A DNA stretch of 64,000 nt from an uncultured Blautia sp. (GTDB lineage: Bacteria; Bacillota; Clostridia; Lachnospirales; Lachnospiraceae): NCBI GenBank assembly GCA_900539145.1, contig UQAX01000007.1, positions 1 to 64,000 on the forward strand, written 5' to 3'. The translations under genes and the position numbers were made by a program. Below are positions 35,084-45,324 of the stretch, one piece after another (within the stretch, counting starts at the first letter, position 1; the number at the start of each line of letters is the position of its first letter). The notes beneath the pieces are model-generated. The model saw only the letters and a list, made by a program, of their open reading frames with translations. It did no database searches and had not been told where the DNA came from.

Positions 35084-36937
35084 ATGAAAAGTAGAGAAAA
35101 GAGAAAATATTTTTTTATTCTAAGCTTTTTAGCGGTGGCGGTAATTTTTATCAGCTGGACTTTATTTAAGTTTTACACATTGACACATCGGCACATATAC
35201 AACATGCAGATTGAAGAAATGAAAAATCTTTCTATGCAGGGATGTGCAGTTGTGGAGAAGAAGTTAGAAGGTCTTGTAAACCTTTTATATGGTCTGACAG
35301 AAAGTATTGAGGAAAACGATATTACCGGTGATGAGAATATAAACCATCTTCGTGATTTTCTGGATAAGCACGATGTAGGTTTTCAAAGGATGGGAATTGC
35401 GGATGCTGAGGGAAATGCCCTGATTACAAACGGAGAAATGCTTCAAATTGATGACAGAGAGTATTTTCAAACCTGTATGAATGAGAAACACGGAGCAACA
35501 GAAATACGATATTCAGATATGGTAGATAAGCAGATTTGTGTTGTGGCAGTTCCCATTTTAGATGATAGGGGAGAGGCAGCAGGTGTTCTTTATGGAATAA
35601 GCGAACTGGACTTTTTCGAGATTTATAGTAATACGGTTTTGGAGGGTAAAAACACATATATACAGGTGATTGATTTAGACGGAAATTATATCAGAAAAAA
35701 GGAGTCTAATCTGATTGGAAAAAAAGATAATATTTTTGATGGTATTAACAGCATGGAAAGCCAGATAAGCGCCGAGGAAATTCGTGAGAAAATTCAAAAC
35801 GAGGAGCAGATATATACGGAAGTTACAGATGGGAAATCAAAAGAAATTGTGTATTTTACACCTTTAAAATTAAACAGCTGGTGTGTGGTCAGCGCTATTG
35901 ATTTTTCGGAAATTACAAAGTCAGTGGATTATATGCTGAACCATAACACCTATATTATGATACTGAGGATTATTCTGGCTGTATCGCTTCTGTTTTTGGT
36001 GATTTTATATTACTCTAAGCTTGAAAGAAAACAGGTGAAAGAATTTAACGAGAAATTATTGCTGGATGAAAAAGTTATGTTAATAGCGGCGGAAAAATCC
36101 GGTTTAGTAATTATGAATTACGCAATAGAGTCAAAGGAGCTTCGATTTATCAACAGAAAATTAGGGGATATGGAGCTTCCAAAGCAGGCAAATAACCTGA
36201 CGGAGGTGTTTGCGAGATACTGTCCGGAAAATCCGGAGCTTTCTTCACAGCTGGAAAAGATTTTTAAAAGTATGCAGAAGGATAAAGGGAAAAGAGATTT
36301 CTTAGTATCTTTTCTGAAAGACGGAAAGATGACATATCTTAAAATTCAGCTTGTAACGCCAATAGACGAGAAAGGAAATATTCGTCAGTGTATCGGTATG
36401 ATGGAGGATTATACAGAAAAGCAAAAAATCAGAGAAAAGGCGGACAAAGACCCTCTGACCGGATTATATAACAGAAACAGCAGCAGGGAAAGAATTGAAG
36501 CTCTTAGAAAGACTTTTGGGGAAGGACCGGACATGGTTCATGCTTATGTAATCTTGGATATTGACAATTTTAAAGTTTTAAATGATACGTTGGGACATCA
36601 GACAGGAGATAAAGCGCTTCAGGATATAGCAGAGATTTTACTTCGACATTTTCGCAGTTACGATATTGTGGGACGCTTGGGCGGAGACGAATTTATTGTA
36701 TTTTTGAAAAATATTCCAAGAGAAGCGGTCAGCCGTAATATTTCCAGTCTTTTGAAAAAACTGGACAGAACGTATGAAAAAGACGGGAAAACAGTACAGA
36801 TTACCGCATCTGCGGGGATTACGTTGGTTTCTGATACAAATATAGAATTTCATGAAATGTATCGCAGAGCGGACGAGGCACTTTATCAGGTAAAAAAAGA
36901 AAGAAAAAATGGTTTTAAAATATACGAAGAGGAATAA
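35084..36937 (+). CDS. Membrane diguanylate cyclase with dCache sensor
   Basis: This is a 617-residue protein. A first membrane helix (about 9-30) and a second (about 291-310) bracket an extracellular dCache-like sensing domain (FQRMGIADAEGNAL; DREYFQTCMNEKHGATEI; GVLYGISELDFF). Inside come a PAS-like region and a C-terminal GGDEF domain with DPLTGLYNRNS, ILDIDNFKVLNDTLGHQTGD and an intact GGDEF preceded by an RxxD inhibitory site (RSYD five residues upstream). It should make cyclic-di-GMP in response to an outside ligand and be feedback-inhibited. The next gene starts 3 bp later. Confidence 0.88.
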   Translation: MKSREKRKYFFILSFLAVAVIFISWTLFKFYTLTHRHIYNMQIEEMKNLSMQGCAVVEKKLEGLVNLLYGLTESIEENDITGDENINHLRDFLDKHDVGFQRMGIADAEGNALITNGEMLQIDDREYFQTCMNEKHGATEIRYSDMVDKQICVVAVPILDDRGEAAGVLYGISELDFFEIYSNTVLEGKNTYIQVIDLDGNYIRKKESNLIGKKDNIFDGINSMESQISAEEIREKIQNEEQIYTEVTDGKSKEIVYFTPLKLNSWCVVSAIDFSEITKSVDYMLNHNTYIMILRIILAVSLLFLVILYYSKLERKQVKEFNEKLLLDEKVMLIAAEKSGLVIMNYAIESKELRFINRKLGDMELPKQANNLTEVFARYCPENPELSSQLEKIFKSMQKDKGKRDFLVSFLKDGKMTYLKIQLVTPIDEKGNIRQCIGMMEDYTEKQKIREKADKDPLTGLYNRNSSRERIEALRKTFGEGPDMVHAYVILDIDNFKVLNDTLGHQTGDKALQDIAEILLRHFRSYDIVGRLGGDEFIVFLKNIPREAVSRNISSLLKKLDRTYEKDGKTVQITASAGITLVSDTNIEFHEMYRRADEALYQVKKERKNGFKIYEEE

Positions 36938-36939
36938 AA

Positions 36940-38997
36940 ATGGATAGTCAAATGAATTTAGATAAAGAACTAAAGATTTATATGCAGACAATTCGATTTT
37001 TAGATGACAGTACAGATGATTACTTCTATTTATATGACCTTGCAAATGACAGAATTTATTTTACTGAAAAAATTTGTGAAAAGTATCCGATTGTCTCAAG
37101 AAAAGAGGGTATTCTGTTTTCTGAATGGAGTAAAATTGTTTATGCAAAGGACTTAAAACAGTTAAAATACGAGATAAATAAAATTGTCAGCGGGAAAAGT
37201 GACAGCCATTCTATGGAGTATCGCCTTATTGACAGAAGCGGAAGCAAAAATTGGGTTATCTGCCGTGGGACAGTACTAAAAAAAGATGATGGTACGCCGG
37301 GATTTTTAATCGGAAATGTATCAGAAGGTGCAGTAAGGCGAGAACTGGACAGCTTGACAGGACTCTGGAACGGTGAAAAGTTTAAAGAGGATATGGGATG
37401 TCTGAAAAAGGATAAGGGCTATCTTATGATTTTAGATATTGATAATTTTAAAAATATCAATGTAAAGAATGGAAGAGAGTTTGGTAATAATCTGCTGAAA
37501 ATGGTAGCAATGGTTTTAGAAGAAAAGACAGATTATCTCACAAAATTGTACAGATTAGACGGAGATTGCTTTGCATTAAATTTTCCGGATAAAACAAAAG
37601 AAGCTGTGATAGAATTTTATAACGCTGTAAAAGAAGAATTAAAAAGCTATTGCACCGCATCTGCGGGAGCTGTGGCGTATTCGGATGGGATAGGAGAAGA
37701 CAGTGGATTTTTGCACCAGTACGCGGAAAATGCTTTAGACCGAGCAAAGAGAGAAGGAAAAAATATATTGGCTTTCTTTTCCTCTGAAGATTATCAGAAA
37801 AGCTTAGACTGGATTAAGCTTCAGGACGAGTTAAAAGAGTCTGTCCGTCATCAATGTAAGGGGTTTTCTCTTCGTTATCAGCCGCAAATGAGAGGAAAGG
37901 ACTTTCAGGTTTATGGAGCGGAGGCGTTGCTGCGCTATGAGTCTGCCACTGAGGGATTGGTTAGTCCGGCAAAATTTATTCCTATTTTAGAGCAGAGCGG
38001 TTTAATCTGCGAAGTGGGAAACTGGGTATTGAAAACAGCTGTAAAACAGTGTGCAGACTGGAGAAAGGTTCTTACAGACTTTCATATTGGTGTTAATATT
38101 TCATATGTGCAGTTATGTCAGGATAACATTACAGAGATGGTTCTTGATACAATTAAAGAGGCGGGAATACCGGGAGATGCACTTACCTTGGAAGTGACAG
38201 AAAGCATGGAGCTTCAGGATTACAGCTATTTTAACAAGATTTTTTACGAGTGGAAAAGGCATGGAATTCATATTGCCATCGATGATTTTGGAACAGGATA
38301 TTCCAGTTTGGGATATTTAAAGAGTATTGATGTGGATGAGATAAAAATAGACCGTTGCTTTGTAAGCCGTATTTATTGCAATAATTACAATTATCGTTTG
38401 ATGAGTAATATTATTAAGCTGGCACATTCCTCACAAATTCAAGTGTGTTGTGAAGGAGTTGAGACAGAAGAGGAATTGACTTCATTGCAGCAGTTAATTC
38501 CTGATTTTCTTCAGGGATTTCTTTTTGCCAAGCCTTATACAAAAGAGGAACTTGAAAAATTATATATGTGTAAGGAGAGCTTGGAGTATCAGGAAAGAGT
38601 TGAAAGAGAGAGAAAACTGTATCAGATAAGCACTATTGAGGAAAAGAACGTGACAGCGGAAAATGAGAGAGATGAGATTGTGAATATTGTAGAGGGAATG
38701 GATGAAGTGATTTACGTCAGCGATATAGATACGTATGAGCTTTATTATATGAACTCTGCTGCCAGAAAACTGACAGGTATTTATGAATATAAAGGGCGTA
38801 AATGCTATCAGGTGTTTCAGGGGAGACAACTGCCTTGTGAATATTGCAATAACTGTAAACTGAAAAACGGAAAAATCCAGGTATGGGAACGAGATAATTT
38901 ATTTTTTGATAAGCATTTTGTGATAAAAGATAAGTTAATTCCGTGGAACGGAAAAATGGCACGTTTAGAAATTGCCATGGATACCGACGGAAGATGA
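36940..38997 (+). CDS. PAS-GGDEF-EAL protein, probable cyclic-di-GMP phosphodiesterase
   Basis: This is a 685-residue soluble protein. A PAS-like domain comes first. The GGDEF domain is degenerate (RLDGDCF in place of RxGGDEF), so it is probably not a cyclase. The EAL domain keeps its catalytic set: GAEALLRY, NISYVQL, EVTESME, DDFGTGYSS, DEIKIDR, CEGVETEEE and QGFLFAKPY. After the EAL domain lies a second PAS-like module with a cysteine cluster, KCYQVF...PCEYCNNC. It is co-transcribed with the cyclase before it, and its stop overlaps a start of the next gene. Confidence 0.86.
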   Translation: MDSQMNLDKELKIYMQTIRFLDDSTDDYFYLYDLANDRIYFTEKICEKYPIVSRKEGILFSEWSKIVYAKDLKQLKYEINKIVSGKSDSHSMEYRLIDRSGSKNWVICRGTVLKKDDGTPGFLIGNVSEGAVRRELDSLTGLWNGEKFKEDMGCLKKDKGYLMILDIDNFKNINVKNGREFGNNLLKMVAMVLEEKTDYLTKLYRLDGDCFALNFPDKTKEAVIEFYNAVKEELKSYCTASAGAVAYSDGIGEDSGFLHQYAENALDRAKREGKNILAFFSSEDYQKSLDWIKLQDELKESVRHQCKGFSLRYQPQMRGKDFQVYGAEALLRYESATEGLVSPAKFIPILEQSGLICEVGNWVLKTAVKQCADWRKVLTDFHIGVNISYVQLCQDNITEMVLDTIKEAGIPGDALTLEVTESMELQDYSYFNKIFYEWKRHGIHIAIDDFGTGYSSLGYLKSIDVDEIKIDRCFVSRIYCNNYNYRLMSNIIKLAHSSQIQVCCEGVETEEELTSLQQLIPDFLQGFLFAKPYTKEELEKLYMCKESLEYQERVERERKLYQISTIEEKNVTAENERDEIVNIVEGMDEVIYVSDIDTYELYYMNSAARKLTGIYEYKGRKCYQVFQGRQLPCEYCNNCKLKNGKIQVWERDNLFFDKHFVIKDKLIPWNGKMARLEIAMDTDGR

Positions 38998-39026
38998 GAA
39001 GTATTTTACAGGGGGATATAGATTTC

Positions 39027-42000
39027 ATGAAAGAAAATTTTGATTTACAGTTTTTTCCTAAAGTTTTAGATAAAATTACTTCCAATATTCGTGTAATGAA
39101 TGTGGAAACCAATGAAATTTTGTATATGAATGATTGCTGTAAACAAACGTTTCATGAGGAAAGTCCGGAAGGGAAAAAGTGTTGGGAAGTACTCCAAAAG
39201 GATAAGAAACAAAAATGTGAATTTTGTAAAATAGACGAGCTGAAAAAACAAGGAGTCGGGAAACCCTATTTTTGGAAAGAGTGTAATACAATCACAGGCA
39301 AGGTATATCTGACAGAGGATACGCTGGAAAAGGTGGGAGAAACTCTGTACCATATACAGAGCGCTATTGATATTACAGATTACATTAAGCTTTGTGAAGT
39401 AGCTGCAACGGATGAACTGACAGGAATTTTAAATCGGAAGGCAGGAAAAGAAAAGCTTGCACAGATTTTAGAAAATTTGAAAAAAGATGAAAAATTTACC
39501 GCAGTTCTCTATGATATTGACGGCTTGAAGTGGGTAAACGATACTTACGGACACTTGGAGGGAGACAGGCTTCTCACTTATGTGGCTCAAAAGATTGAAC
39601 AGGAATTGTCAGAGTCTGACTTCGTATTTCGGTTAAGCGGAGACGAATTTATTATTATTTTTATGAACCAAAATGCAGATACCGCAGATGTCTGGATGAA
39701 AAGAATATTAAAATTGCTGAAAGACGGGCGTGAAGCAGTCGGTATTGATTATGACGTTACTTTCAGTTATGGTCTGGCGACCATACGGGAGCAAGAGCGG
39801 CTGACCGTATCAGACGTTCTTTCTCTTGTAGATGCACAGATGTATATTCAAAAAAGGGATTATCATATTTTTAAAGCACAGAGACAGCTGGAAGAAAGAC
39901 ATAGAAAGGTCAACGAAATAACGCCGTTTCAATATAATAAGGAATATCTTTTTGATGCGTTGGATGAAAGTATTGATGATTATGTTTTTGTGGGAAATCT
40001 GAAAACAGGAAAGTTTAAATATTCTTATAAAATGATGCTGGATTTTGGGCTTCCGTCTCAGGTTTTAGATAATGCAGCAGCATTCTGGGGAAAAAAGATA
40101 CATCCGGAAGACATGGAAATGTTCTTGCGAAGTAATCAGGAAATCGCGGACGGAAGAGCAGACAGACACACGATTATATATCGTGCAAAAAATGTAAAAG
40201 GCGAGTGGGTGCATCTTATGTGCAAAGGGCGCATGGTGAGAGATGCAGAAGGAATACCTGATTTATTCAGCGGAATTATTCGAAACCTTGATAAAAAAGA
40301 ACTGGATATCAATGAAGAAATCCGAGTTATCAGTGACAGCAGCAGCGACGGGATTTTTAAAGCTTCCATGACAGAGGGATTTCCTGTGCTGTATGCCAAT
40401 GACGGTTATTATGAGCTTCACGGATATACGAAAAAACAGATGGCAGAAGAATTGAATAACTGTGTAGATGGTCTTGTATATGAAGAGGACAGAGAAAGAA
40501 TTACCCATGAGATTGCGGATGGCATTGCAGAGAATAAAAGGCGGATGATACTGGAATATCGAATTTGCAGACGAGACGGAAGACTTGCATGGGTACATGT
40601 AAATGCGGGTATTTTAATAGACTCAGACGGAACTCCCATCATGTTGGGAATGATTATGGATATTACAAAGAGGCGGGAGTTGGAAGAGAAGCTCATGCGC
40701 ACAGAGCAGCTTTTTAAAATAGCCAGAAAAAATATTCGTTTAAATATATGGGAATATGATATCCGCAAAAAGAAAATTATTCAGACAGAAGAGTCTCAAA
40801 AAGTTCACGGATATGGAAGAATTATAGAAAATGTTCCTGAAACATTGATAGCAGACGGAGGTATTCATCCAAATGACGTGGAAGCGGCAAAAAAATTCTA
40901 TAAAGAAATAGAAGAAGGAAATGCAGTAAACAGCATTGTAGTTCGAATAAGGGCAGAAAACAATACATATCGTTGGGAGAAAGTGACCTACACCACTGTG
41001 CAGTGGCTGAAAGGAAAGCCGACTTGGGCAATCGGAATATCAGAGGATATTACGGCGCAAAAAGAGGCGGAAGCTCGTGTTTTCAAGGAAGAGCGATTGA
41101 GAGAATTGTTGTCAGAAGATATGATTTGCAGTTTTCAGGTTAATTTAAGCCAAAACCGTTTAGAGAATTTCTGGGATTGCTTAAATGGGAAAGGCGAGGT
41201 TAAAGTTCCGGAACAGGGGTATGAAGGCGTATACCGCAGAATGTTGGACACCATTGCAAATGAAGATGACAGAAAACGTTTTGTGGAGATGTGCGAACCT
41301 CAAAAGATGCAGCCGGAGCTGTTGAAAGGTCAGCAAAGCTTTAATCTGGAATTTAGACAGAAACAAAAAAGCGGACTGATTTTATGGGTTGGTTTAAATC
41401 TTCGTGTTATGCGTTCTCCGGAGTCGGGAGAGTGCTTTTTATTTGGATATTTAAAAAATATTGATTTATTAAAACGCAGAGAACTGTCTTTAAAACAAAA
41501 AGCTGAGACAGATGAGATAAGCGGATTTTATAATTTAAAAACAGCGAAGCTTTTGATTGAAGAAAGCCTGAAAAAATCTCAGAAAGAAAAATGTGCATGT
41601 GTGCTGTTTGATGTGGATAACTTTAAAAAAATCAATCAGGAAGGTGGATTTTTCTCAGGAGATAAGGTTTTAAAAGCAATCAGCAGTGAAATTACGAAAC
41701 ACACCCTGCTTTCCTGTATAAAGGCAAGAGTAAAAGGAGATACGTTTTTGCTGTTTTTCTATAATCTTAACAAAGACAGCAGTATACGGGAAATAATGGA
41801 AAGAACCCGTGAAAATATCAGTCGGAAATACAACATAGAAGGACAAGAATTTTATGTTACAGTTTCAGCAGGAATGACAATGAACTTTGCCGACAATATG
41901 TCTTATGAGCAAATGTATCAATGTGCCGAGTATGCTTTGCAGGCGGCAAAAAGAGAAGGGAAGAGTACTCTGCGGATGTTCCGTGATGTTGAGCAGATTG

Positions 42001-44057
42001 AGAACGGAAAGGACATTCATATTACGGTAAATCCGGATACGTATGAAATTACAGGCATGAATGCAACAGGAAAGGTTGCATTTGACAGAAAAGGATTGCC
42101 GGATGCGAATGTTAAATGCCATGAGCTTTTGTATAATAGCCCGACTCCGTGTTCTTTCTGCTATAAAGAGATGAATTTGAATGAAGAACAGGTGTGGAAA
42201 TGCTTTTTGCCTCGCTTGAATAAACCCATGTATGTGCAGATAAAAGACTTGATGGAAGACGGAAAACGAGTCAGAAAAATTCATTTGCAGGAAAAAATGG
42301 AGGAAAATCAGGAAACAGACAGCCTGCTTGTATTGCATTTATTAAAGGAAAGCTATAAACAGCTTGAACGTGGAGAAGACCGTTCTTCTGTAATTTTTAC
42401 ATTGATGAAATACATCGCAAATGCTTTTCAGGCAAGCTATGCAGCATTGTATGAACAAGAAGAAACAGGAGAGAATTTAAGAGTAGAACAAAGCTGGAAG
42501 TCAGAGGATTTCTCAGGAAGGGAATATTTTAATCTGGAAAGTGATAAGCTGGAAAACCTTTTTGGTACAGTTTTTCCAAAAGATACGATTTTCATTAAAA
42601 ATAAGGATAGCATAGGGTATGCTGAGGCACAGGAAATTTATGGGGAAGAAAGAGTACCGCTTCCTTTGATTTTAACGGGAAACTTCAAAGAAGGCAAACT
42701 GATTTCCATGGTTGCCTTGGAATATGCGAGGGAAGAGAAGCTTTCTTTTGAAATACTGGAAGCTGTTGCGGAGTTTCTACATCAGACCGGCAGTGTTTTT
42801 AAGCTGCGCAAAAAGTATGAGGCTGCTATGCAGTATGACCAGAAAACAGGAATTTTAAATTACCAAAGCTATATGGAATATTTGGAAAGAATAAATGAAG
42901 ATATTCATTCTACTTTTGGTATTTTTGGAATTCAAATCGCTGCGTTAAAAGATTACAACACACGTTATGGGACAAGCGCAGGAGATGATTTATTAAAAAC
43001 AGCAGCAGATGTATTGGCAGAATTTTTCGGACGGGAGAATTGCTTCCGTGTAAGCAGCGCACGTTTCTTTGCAGTTTATCCGAACATTACTTATGAGAAC
43101 TTCCAGCAGAGATGCGAAAAGGTGAGAGAATGTCTGGAAAAAAGGCATAGCGGAATGTTTGCAGACGCAAGAGTATGGGGCGAGCAGGTGATTTCGGTGG
43201 AGAAGCTTCAGCAGCAGGTAGAAGAAAAGCTCCAGATAGCGCTGACAAAACTGCGCATACTTCAGCTAGAAAACAGTCAGGATACAGTTTCAGACAATCT
43301 GGCGAAATTAAAAGAAACCATAGAAAGCGGAAAATTCCGTACGTTTTTCCAGCCGAAAGCCAATGTCCAGACCGGTGAAATCTGCGGAGCAGAAGCTTTA
43401 ATCCGCTATTATGACGAGAAAAGCGGAATTGTACCGCCGGGACGTTTTCTTCCTCAGATTGAAAAGGCAGGATTTATTCGTCTGATTGACTTGTTTATTT
43501 TAAAAGACGTGTGCCGGATTTTGAAGAAATGGATTGCATGCGGCTGGAAGCCGTTTCCGATTTCTTTAAATTATTCAAGAGCCACGATTTTAGAGCCGGG
43601 GATTTTAGAGGAAACCAATGCTATTATGGAAAGCATGGGTGTGCCCAAGGAGCTTATTCAGATTGAAGTGACGGAGACTATTGGATGTATCGACACCGGC
43701 AGTCTGAAAGAGATTGTGGAACGCTTTACAGAAGCCGGCTATAAAATTGCCTTAGACGATTTCGGAGCAGAATATAGCAATATCTATGTTTTATATTCTC
43801 TGGAACTGGATGCTTTAAAATTAGACAGGCGTATTGTCAGCGATATTTATCACGATAAGCGGGCACGGTTTGTGGTGGAAAATGTAATCCATATCTGCAA
43901 AGAGCTTCAGATAGAGTGTGTGGCAGAAGGTGTGGAAACAGAGGAACATCTGGGAGTTTTGAAGGAAATGAACTGCGATGTGATGCAGGGATATCTGCTG
44001 AATAAGCCGCTGCCGGAAAAAGAATTTGAAAAATTATATATTAGAAAAGATATGTAA
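39027..44057 (+). CDS. Giant multi-PAS / triple-GGDEF / EAL signalling protein
   Basis: This protein has about 1676 residues. The ATG at 39027 follows AGGGGGA by 10 bases; an ATG at 38994 overlapping the previous stop is also possible. In order: a cysteine-containing PAS-like module (KCWEVL...KCEFC), a GGDEF domain with SGDEF (one-residue variant, no inhibitory RxxD), several PAS domains (about 310-720), a degenerate GGDEF (VKGDTF), another cysteine PAS-like module (KCHELL...PCSFC), a GAF-like region, a third degenerate GGDEF (VSSARFF), and a C-terminal EAL domain with EALIRY, EVTETIG, DDFGAEYSN, ALKLDRR and VAEGVETEEH intact. Phosphodiesterase activity is likely; cyclase activity of the first GGDEF is possible. 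No membrane helix is seen. Confidence 0.82.
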   Translation: MKENFDLQFFPKVLDKITSNIRVMNVETNEILYMNDCCKQTFHEESPEGKKCWEVLQKDKKQKCEFCKIDELKKQGVGKPYFWKECNTITGKVYLTEDTLEKVGETLYHIQSAIDITDYIKLCEVAATDELTGILNRKAGKEKLAQILENLKKDEKFTAVLYDIDGLKWVNDTYGHLEGDRLLTYVAQKIEQELSESDFVFRLSGDEFIIIFMNQNADTADVWMKRILKLLKDGREAVGIDYDVTFSYGLATIREQERLTVSDVLSLVDAQMYIQKRDYHIFKAQRQLEERHRKVNEITPFQYNKEYLFDALDESIDDYVFVGNLKTGKFKYSYKMMLDFGLPSQVLDNAAAFWGKKIHPEDMEMFLRSNQEIADGRADRHTIIYRAKNVKGEWVHLMCKGRMVRDAEGIPDLFSGIIRNLDKKELDINEEIRVISDSSSDGIFKASMTEGFPVLYANDGYYELHGYTKKQMAEELNNCVDGLVYEEDRERITHEIADGIAENKRRMILEYRICRRDGRLAWVHVNAGILIDSDGTPIMLGMIMDITKRRELEEKLMRTEQLFKIARKNIRLNIWEYDIRKKKIIQTEESQKVHGYGRIIENVPETLIADGGIHPNDVEAAKKFYKEIEEGNAVNSIVVRIRAENNTYRWEKVTYTTVQWLKGKPTWAIGISEDITAQKEAEARVFKEERLRELLSEDMICSFQVNLSQNRLENFWDCLNGKGEVKVPEQGYEGVYRRMLDTIANEDDRKRFVEMCEPQKMQPELLKGQQSFNLEFRQKQKSGLILWVGLNLRVMRSPESGECFLFGYLKNIDLLKRRELSLKQKAETDEISGFYNLKTAKLLIEESLKKSQKEKCACVLFDVDNFKKINQEGGFFSGDKVLKAISSEITKHTLLSCIKARVKGDTFLLFFYNLNKDSSIREIMERTRENISRKYNIEGQEFYVTVSAGMTMNFADNMSYEQMYQCAEYALQAAKREGKSTLRMFRDVEQIENGKDIHITVNPDTYEITGMNATGKVAFDRKGLPDANVKCHELLYNSPTPCSFCYKEMNLNEEQVWKCFLPRLNKPMYVQIKDLMEDGKRVRKIHLQEKMEENQETDSLLVLHLLKESYKQLERGEDRSSVIFTLMKYIANAFQASYAALYEQEETGENLRVEQSWKSEDFSGREYFNLESDKLENLFGTVFPKDTIFIKNKDSIGYAEAQEIYGEERVPLPLILTGNFKEGKLISMVALEYAREEKLSFEILEAVAEFLHQTGSVFKLRKKYEAAMQYDQKTGILNYQSYMEYLERINEDIHSTFGIFGIQIAALKDYNTRYGTSAGDDLLKTAADVLAEFFGRENCFRVSSARFFAVYPNITYENFQQRCEKVRECLEKRHSGMFADARVWGEQVISVEKLQQQVEEKLQIALTKLRILQLENSQDTVSDNLAKLKETIESGKFRTFFQPKANVQTGEICGAEALIRYYDEKSGIVPPGRFLPQIEKAGFIRLIDLFILKDVCRILKKWIACGWKPFPISLNYSRATILEPGILEETNAIMESMGVPKELIQIEVTETIGCIDTGSLKEIVERFTEAGYKIALDDFGAEYSNIYVLYSLELDALKLDRRIVSDIYHDKRARFVVENVIHICKELQIECVAEGVETEEHLGVLKEMNCDVMQGYLLNKPLPEKEFEKLYIRKDM

Positions 44058-44142
44058 CGATTTAGATATACATAAAAGAGGGGAAATGCCTATATTTCAA
44101 TATAAATATATGTTATACTGTGGCAAAGGAAGGAGCGATGGT

Positions 44143-45324
44143 ATGAATTTAAAAAGGATTACTTTTAGAAATTTTAAATCTTTGTATGACGCGGAATTTG
44201 AACCGGGAAAAGTTAACGTTTTTATTGGGGCTAATGGAGCCGGCAAGTCTACAATATTGGAAGCTATTGGGCTTTTGAGTGCAGCAATGACGGACAGAGT
44301 AGACGATATTAGTTTACAAAGAAAAGGCGTACGGTTAAGCGCTCCTTCAATGTATAAATCCAGATTTAAGAGTATTGAAAGAACAAATCCGACAGTTGCA
44401 TTGTCACTTGAATGGGAAGAAGAAACAGCACAAACTTTTAAATATGATGTTCATTTAACGACACCTAAAGGTGATGAGTATTGGAAATATCATTCAGAGA
44501 CCTTTTTCACAGATGGTGAAAAAAAATGGGGACGCAGCAATGCCTCACAAAAACAAAGCAATAATCATATAGGATTTTTCTTATTAGATGATAACTCGGA
44601 GCTGGAGCAAGGACGGAGAATTGTAAAACATTTTGAAAATTATGGAATATTTCAGCCAAATACATTAACTTTAAGAGGAACTGTTGCCGATCCTAACCAA
44701 ATGACGCCAATCGGTTTAAACGGCGGAAGACTGGCAGAAGCGTTACAAGATATCATTTATGAAAAAGATGGTGAACTGTACTTTGGATCATTGTATATGG
44801 AAGATATACTGGAATTGATTGATTGGGCCTCTGATATTTCCATTAATGTTCCGACAAAAACAAGAATTAATTCAAGCATTCCAATGACACGACAGGTTAT
44901 AGAATTTGCAGATGGTTTTTTGCGGGAAACGGCTAAATTTACAGGGTATGATGCAAGTGAAGGAGCTCTTTATATTTTGTTTATGCTGTGTTTAGCCATG
45001 CACCCGAAAGCGCCGTCCATCTTTGCAGTTGATAGTTTTGATCATGCCTTAAATCCACGATTGGCAAAAAAATTAATGCAGGTGTTTTGTGAGCAAATAT
45101 TAGAAAATGATAAACATGTTTTTTTAACAACGCACAATCCATTGGTTTTAGACGGATTAGACATATCAAATGACGATATACGGTTATTTGCAGTTGACAG
45201 GGATAAGAATGGATATGCAAAAATTAAAAGAATTAAAGTTTCACAAGAACTAATTGATGAAGGTCAATCCTTATCCAGACTTTGGATTAGTGGAAGGCTT
45301 GGGGGTGTGCCGGATTTAATATGA
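44143..45324 (+). CDS. AAA_21/SMC-like ATPase of a two-gene module
   Basis: This is a 393-residue ATPase. The ATG at 44143 follows AAGGAG by 8 bases, better than the longer in-frame start at 44026 inside the preceding gene. Walker A is GANGAGKST (29-37) after FRNFKSLYDAEFEPGKVNVFIG. The C-terminal half has Walker B IFAVDSFDHALNP, where the usual catalytic Glu after Asp297 is Ser298, and the H-loop TTHNPLVLDGL. This is the RecF/SMC-like group used in many defence systems (OLD, Gabija, PARIS, RloA-like). The stop overlaps the next gene by 4 bp. Confidence 0.82.
   Translation: MNLKRITFRNFKSLYDAEFEPGKVNVFIGANGAGKSTILEAIGLLSAAMTDRVDDISLQRKGVRLSAPSMYKSRFKSIERTNPTVALSLEWEEETAQTFKYDVHLTTPKGDEYWKYHSETFFTDGEKKWGRSNASQKQSNNHIGFFLLDDNSELEQGRRIVKHFENYGIFQPNTLTLRGTVADPNQMTPIGLNGGRLAEALQDIIYEKDGELYFGSLYMEDILELIDWASDISINVPTKTRINSSIPMTRQVIEFADGFLRETAKFTGYDASEGALYILFMLCLAMHPKAPSIFAVDSFDHALNPRLAKKLMQVFCEQILENDKHVFLTTHNPLVLDGLDISNDDIRLFAVDRDKNGYAKIKRIKVSQELIDEGQSLSRLWISGRLGGVPDLI

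Noticed and set aside
38943..39026. GTG at 38943 as the start of the giant signalling protein
   Set aside because: It lies within the end of the preceding EAL gene without a ribosome site, whereas ATG 39027 has AGGGGGA at good spacing.
44026..44142. Longer N-terminus of the ATPase starting inside the preceding gene
   Set aside because: The conserved ATPase start is MNLKRITFRNFKSL at 44143 with AAGGAG upstream; the extra 39 residues have no family counterpart.
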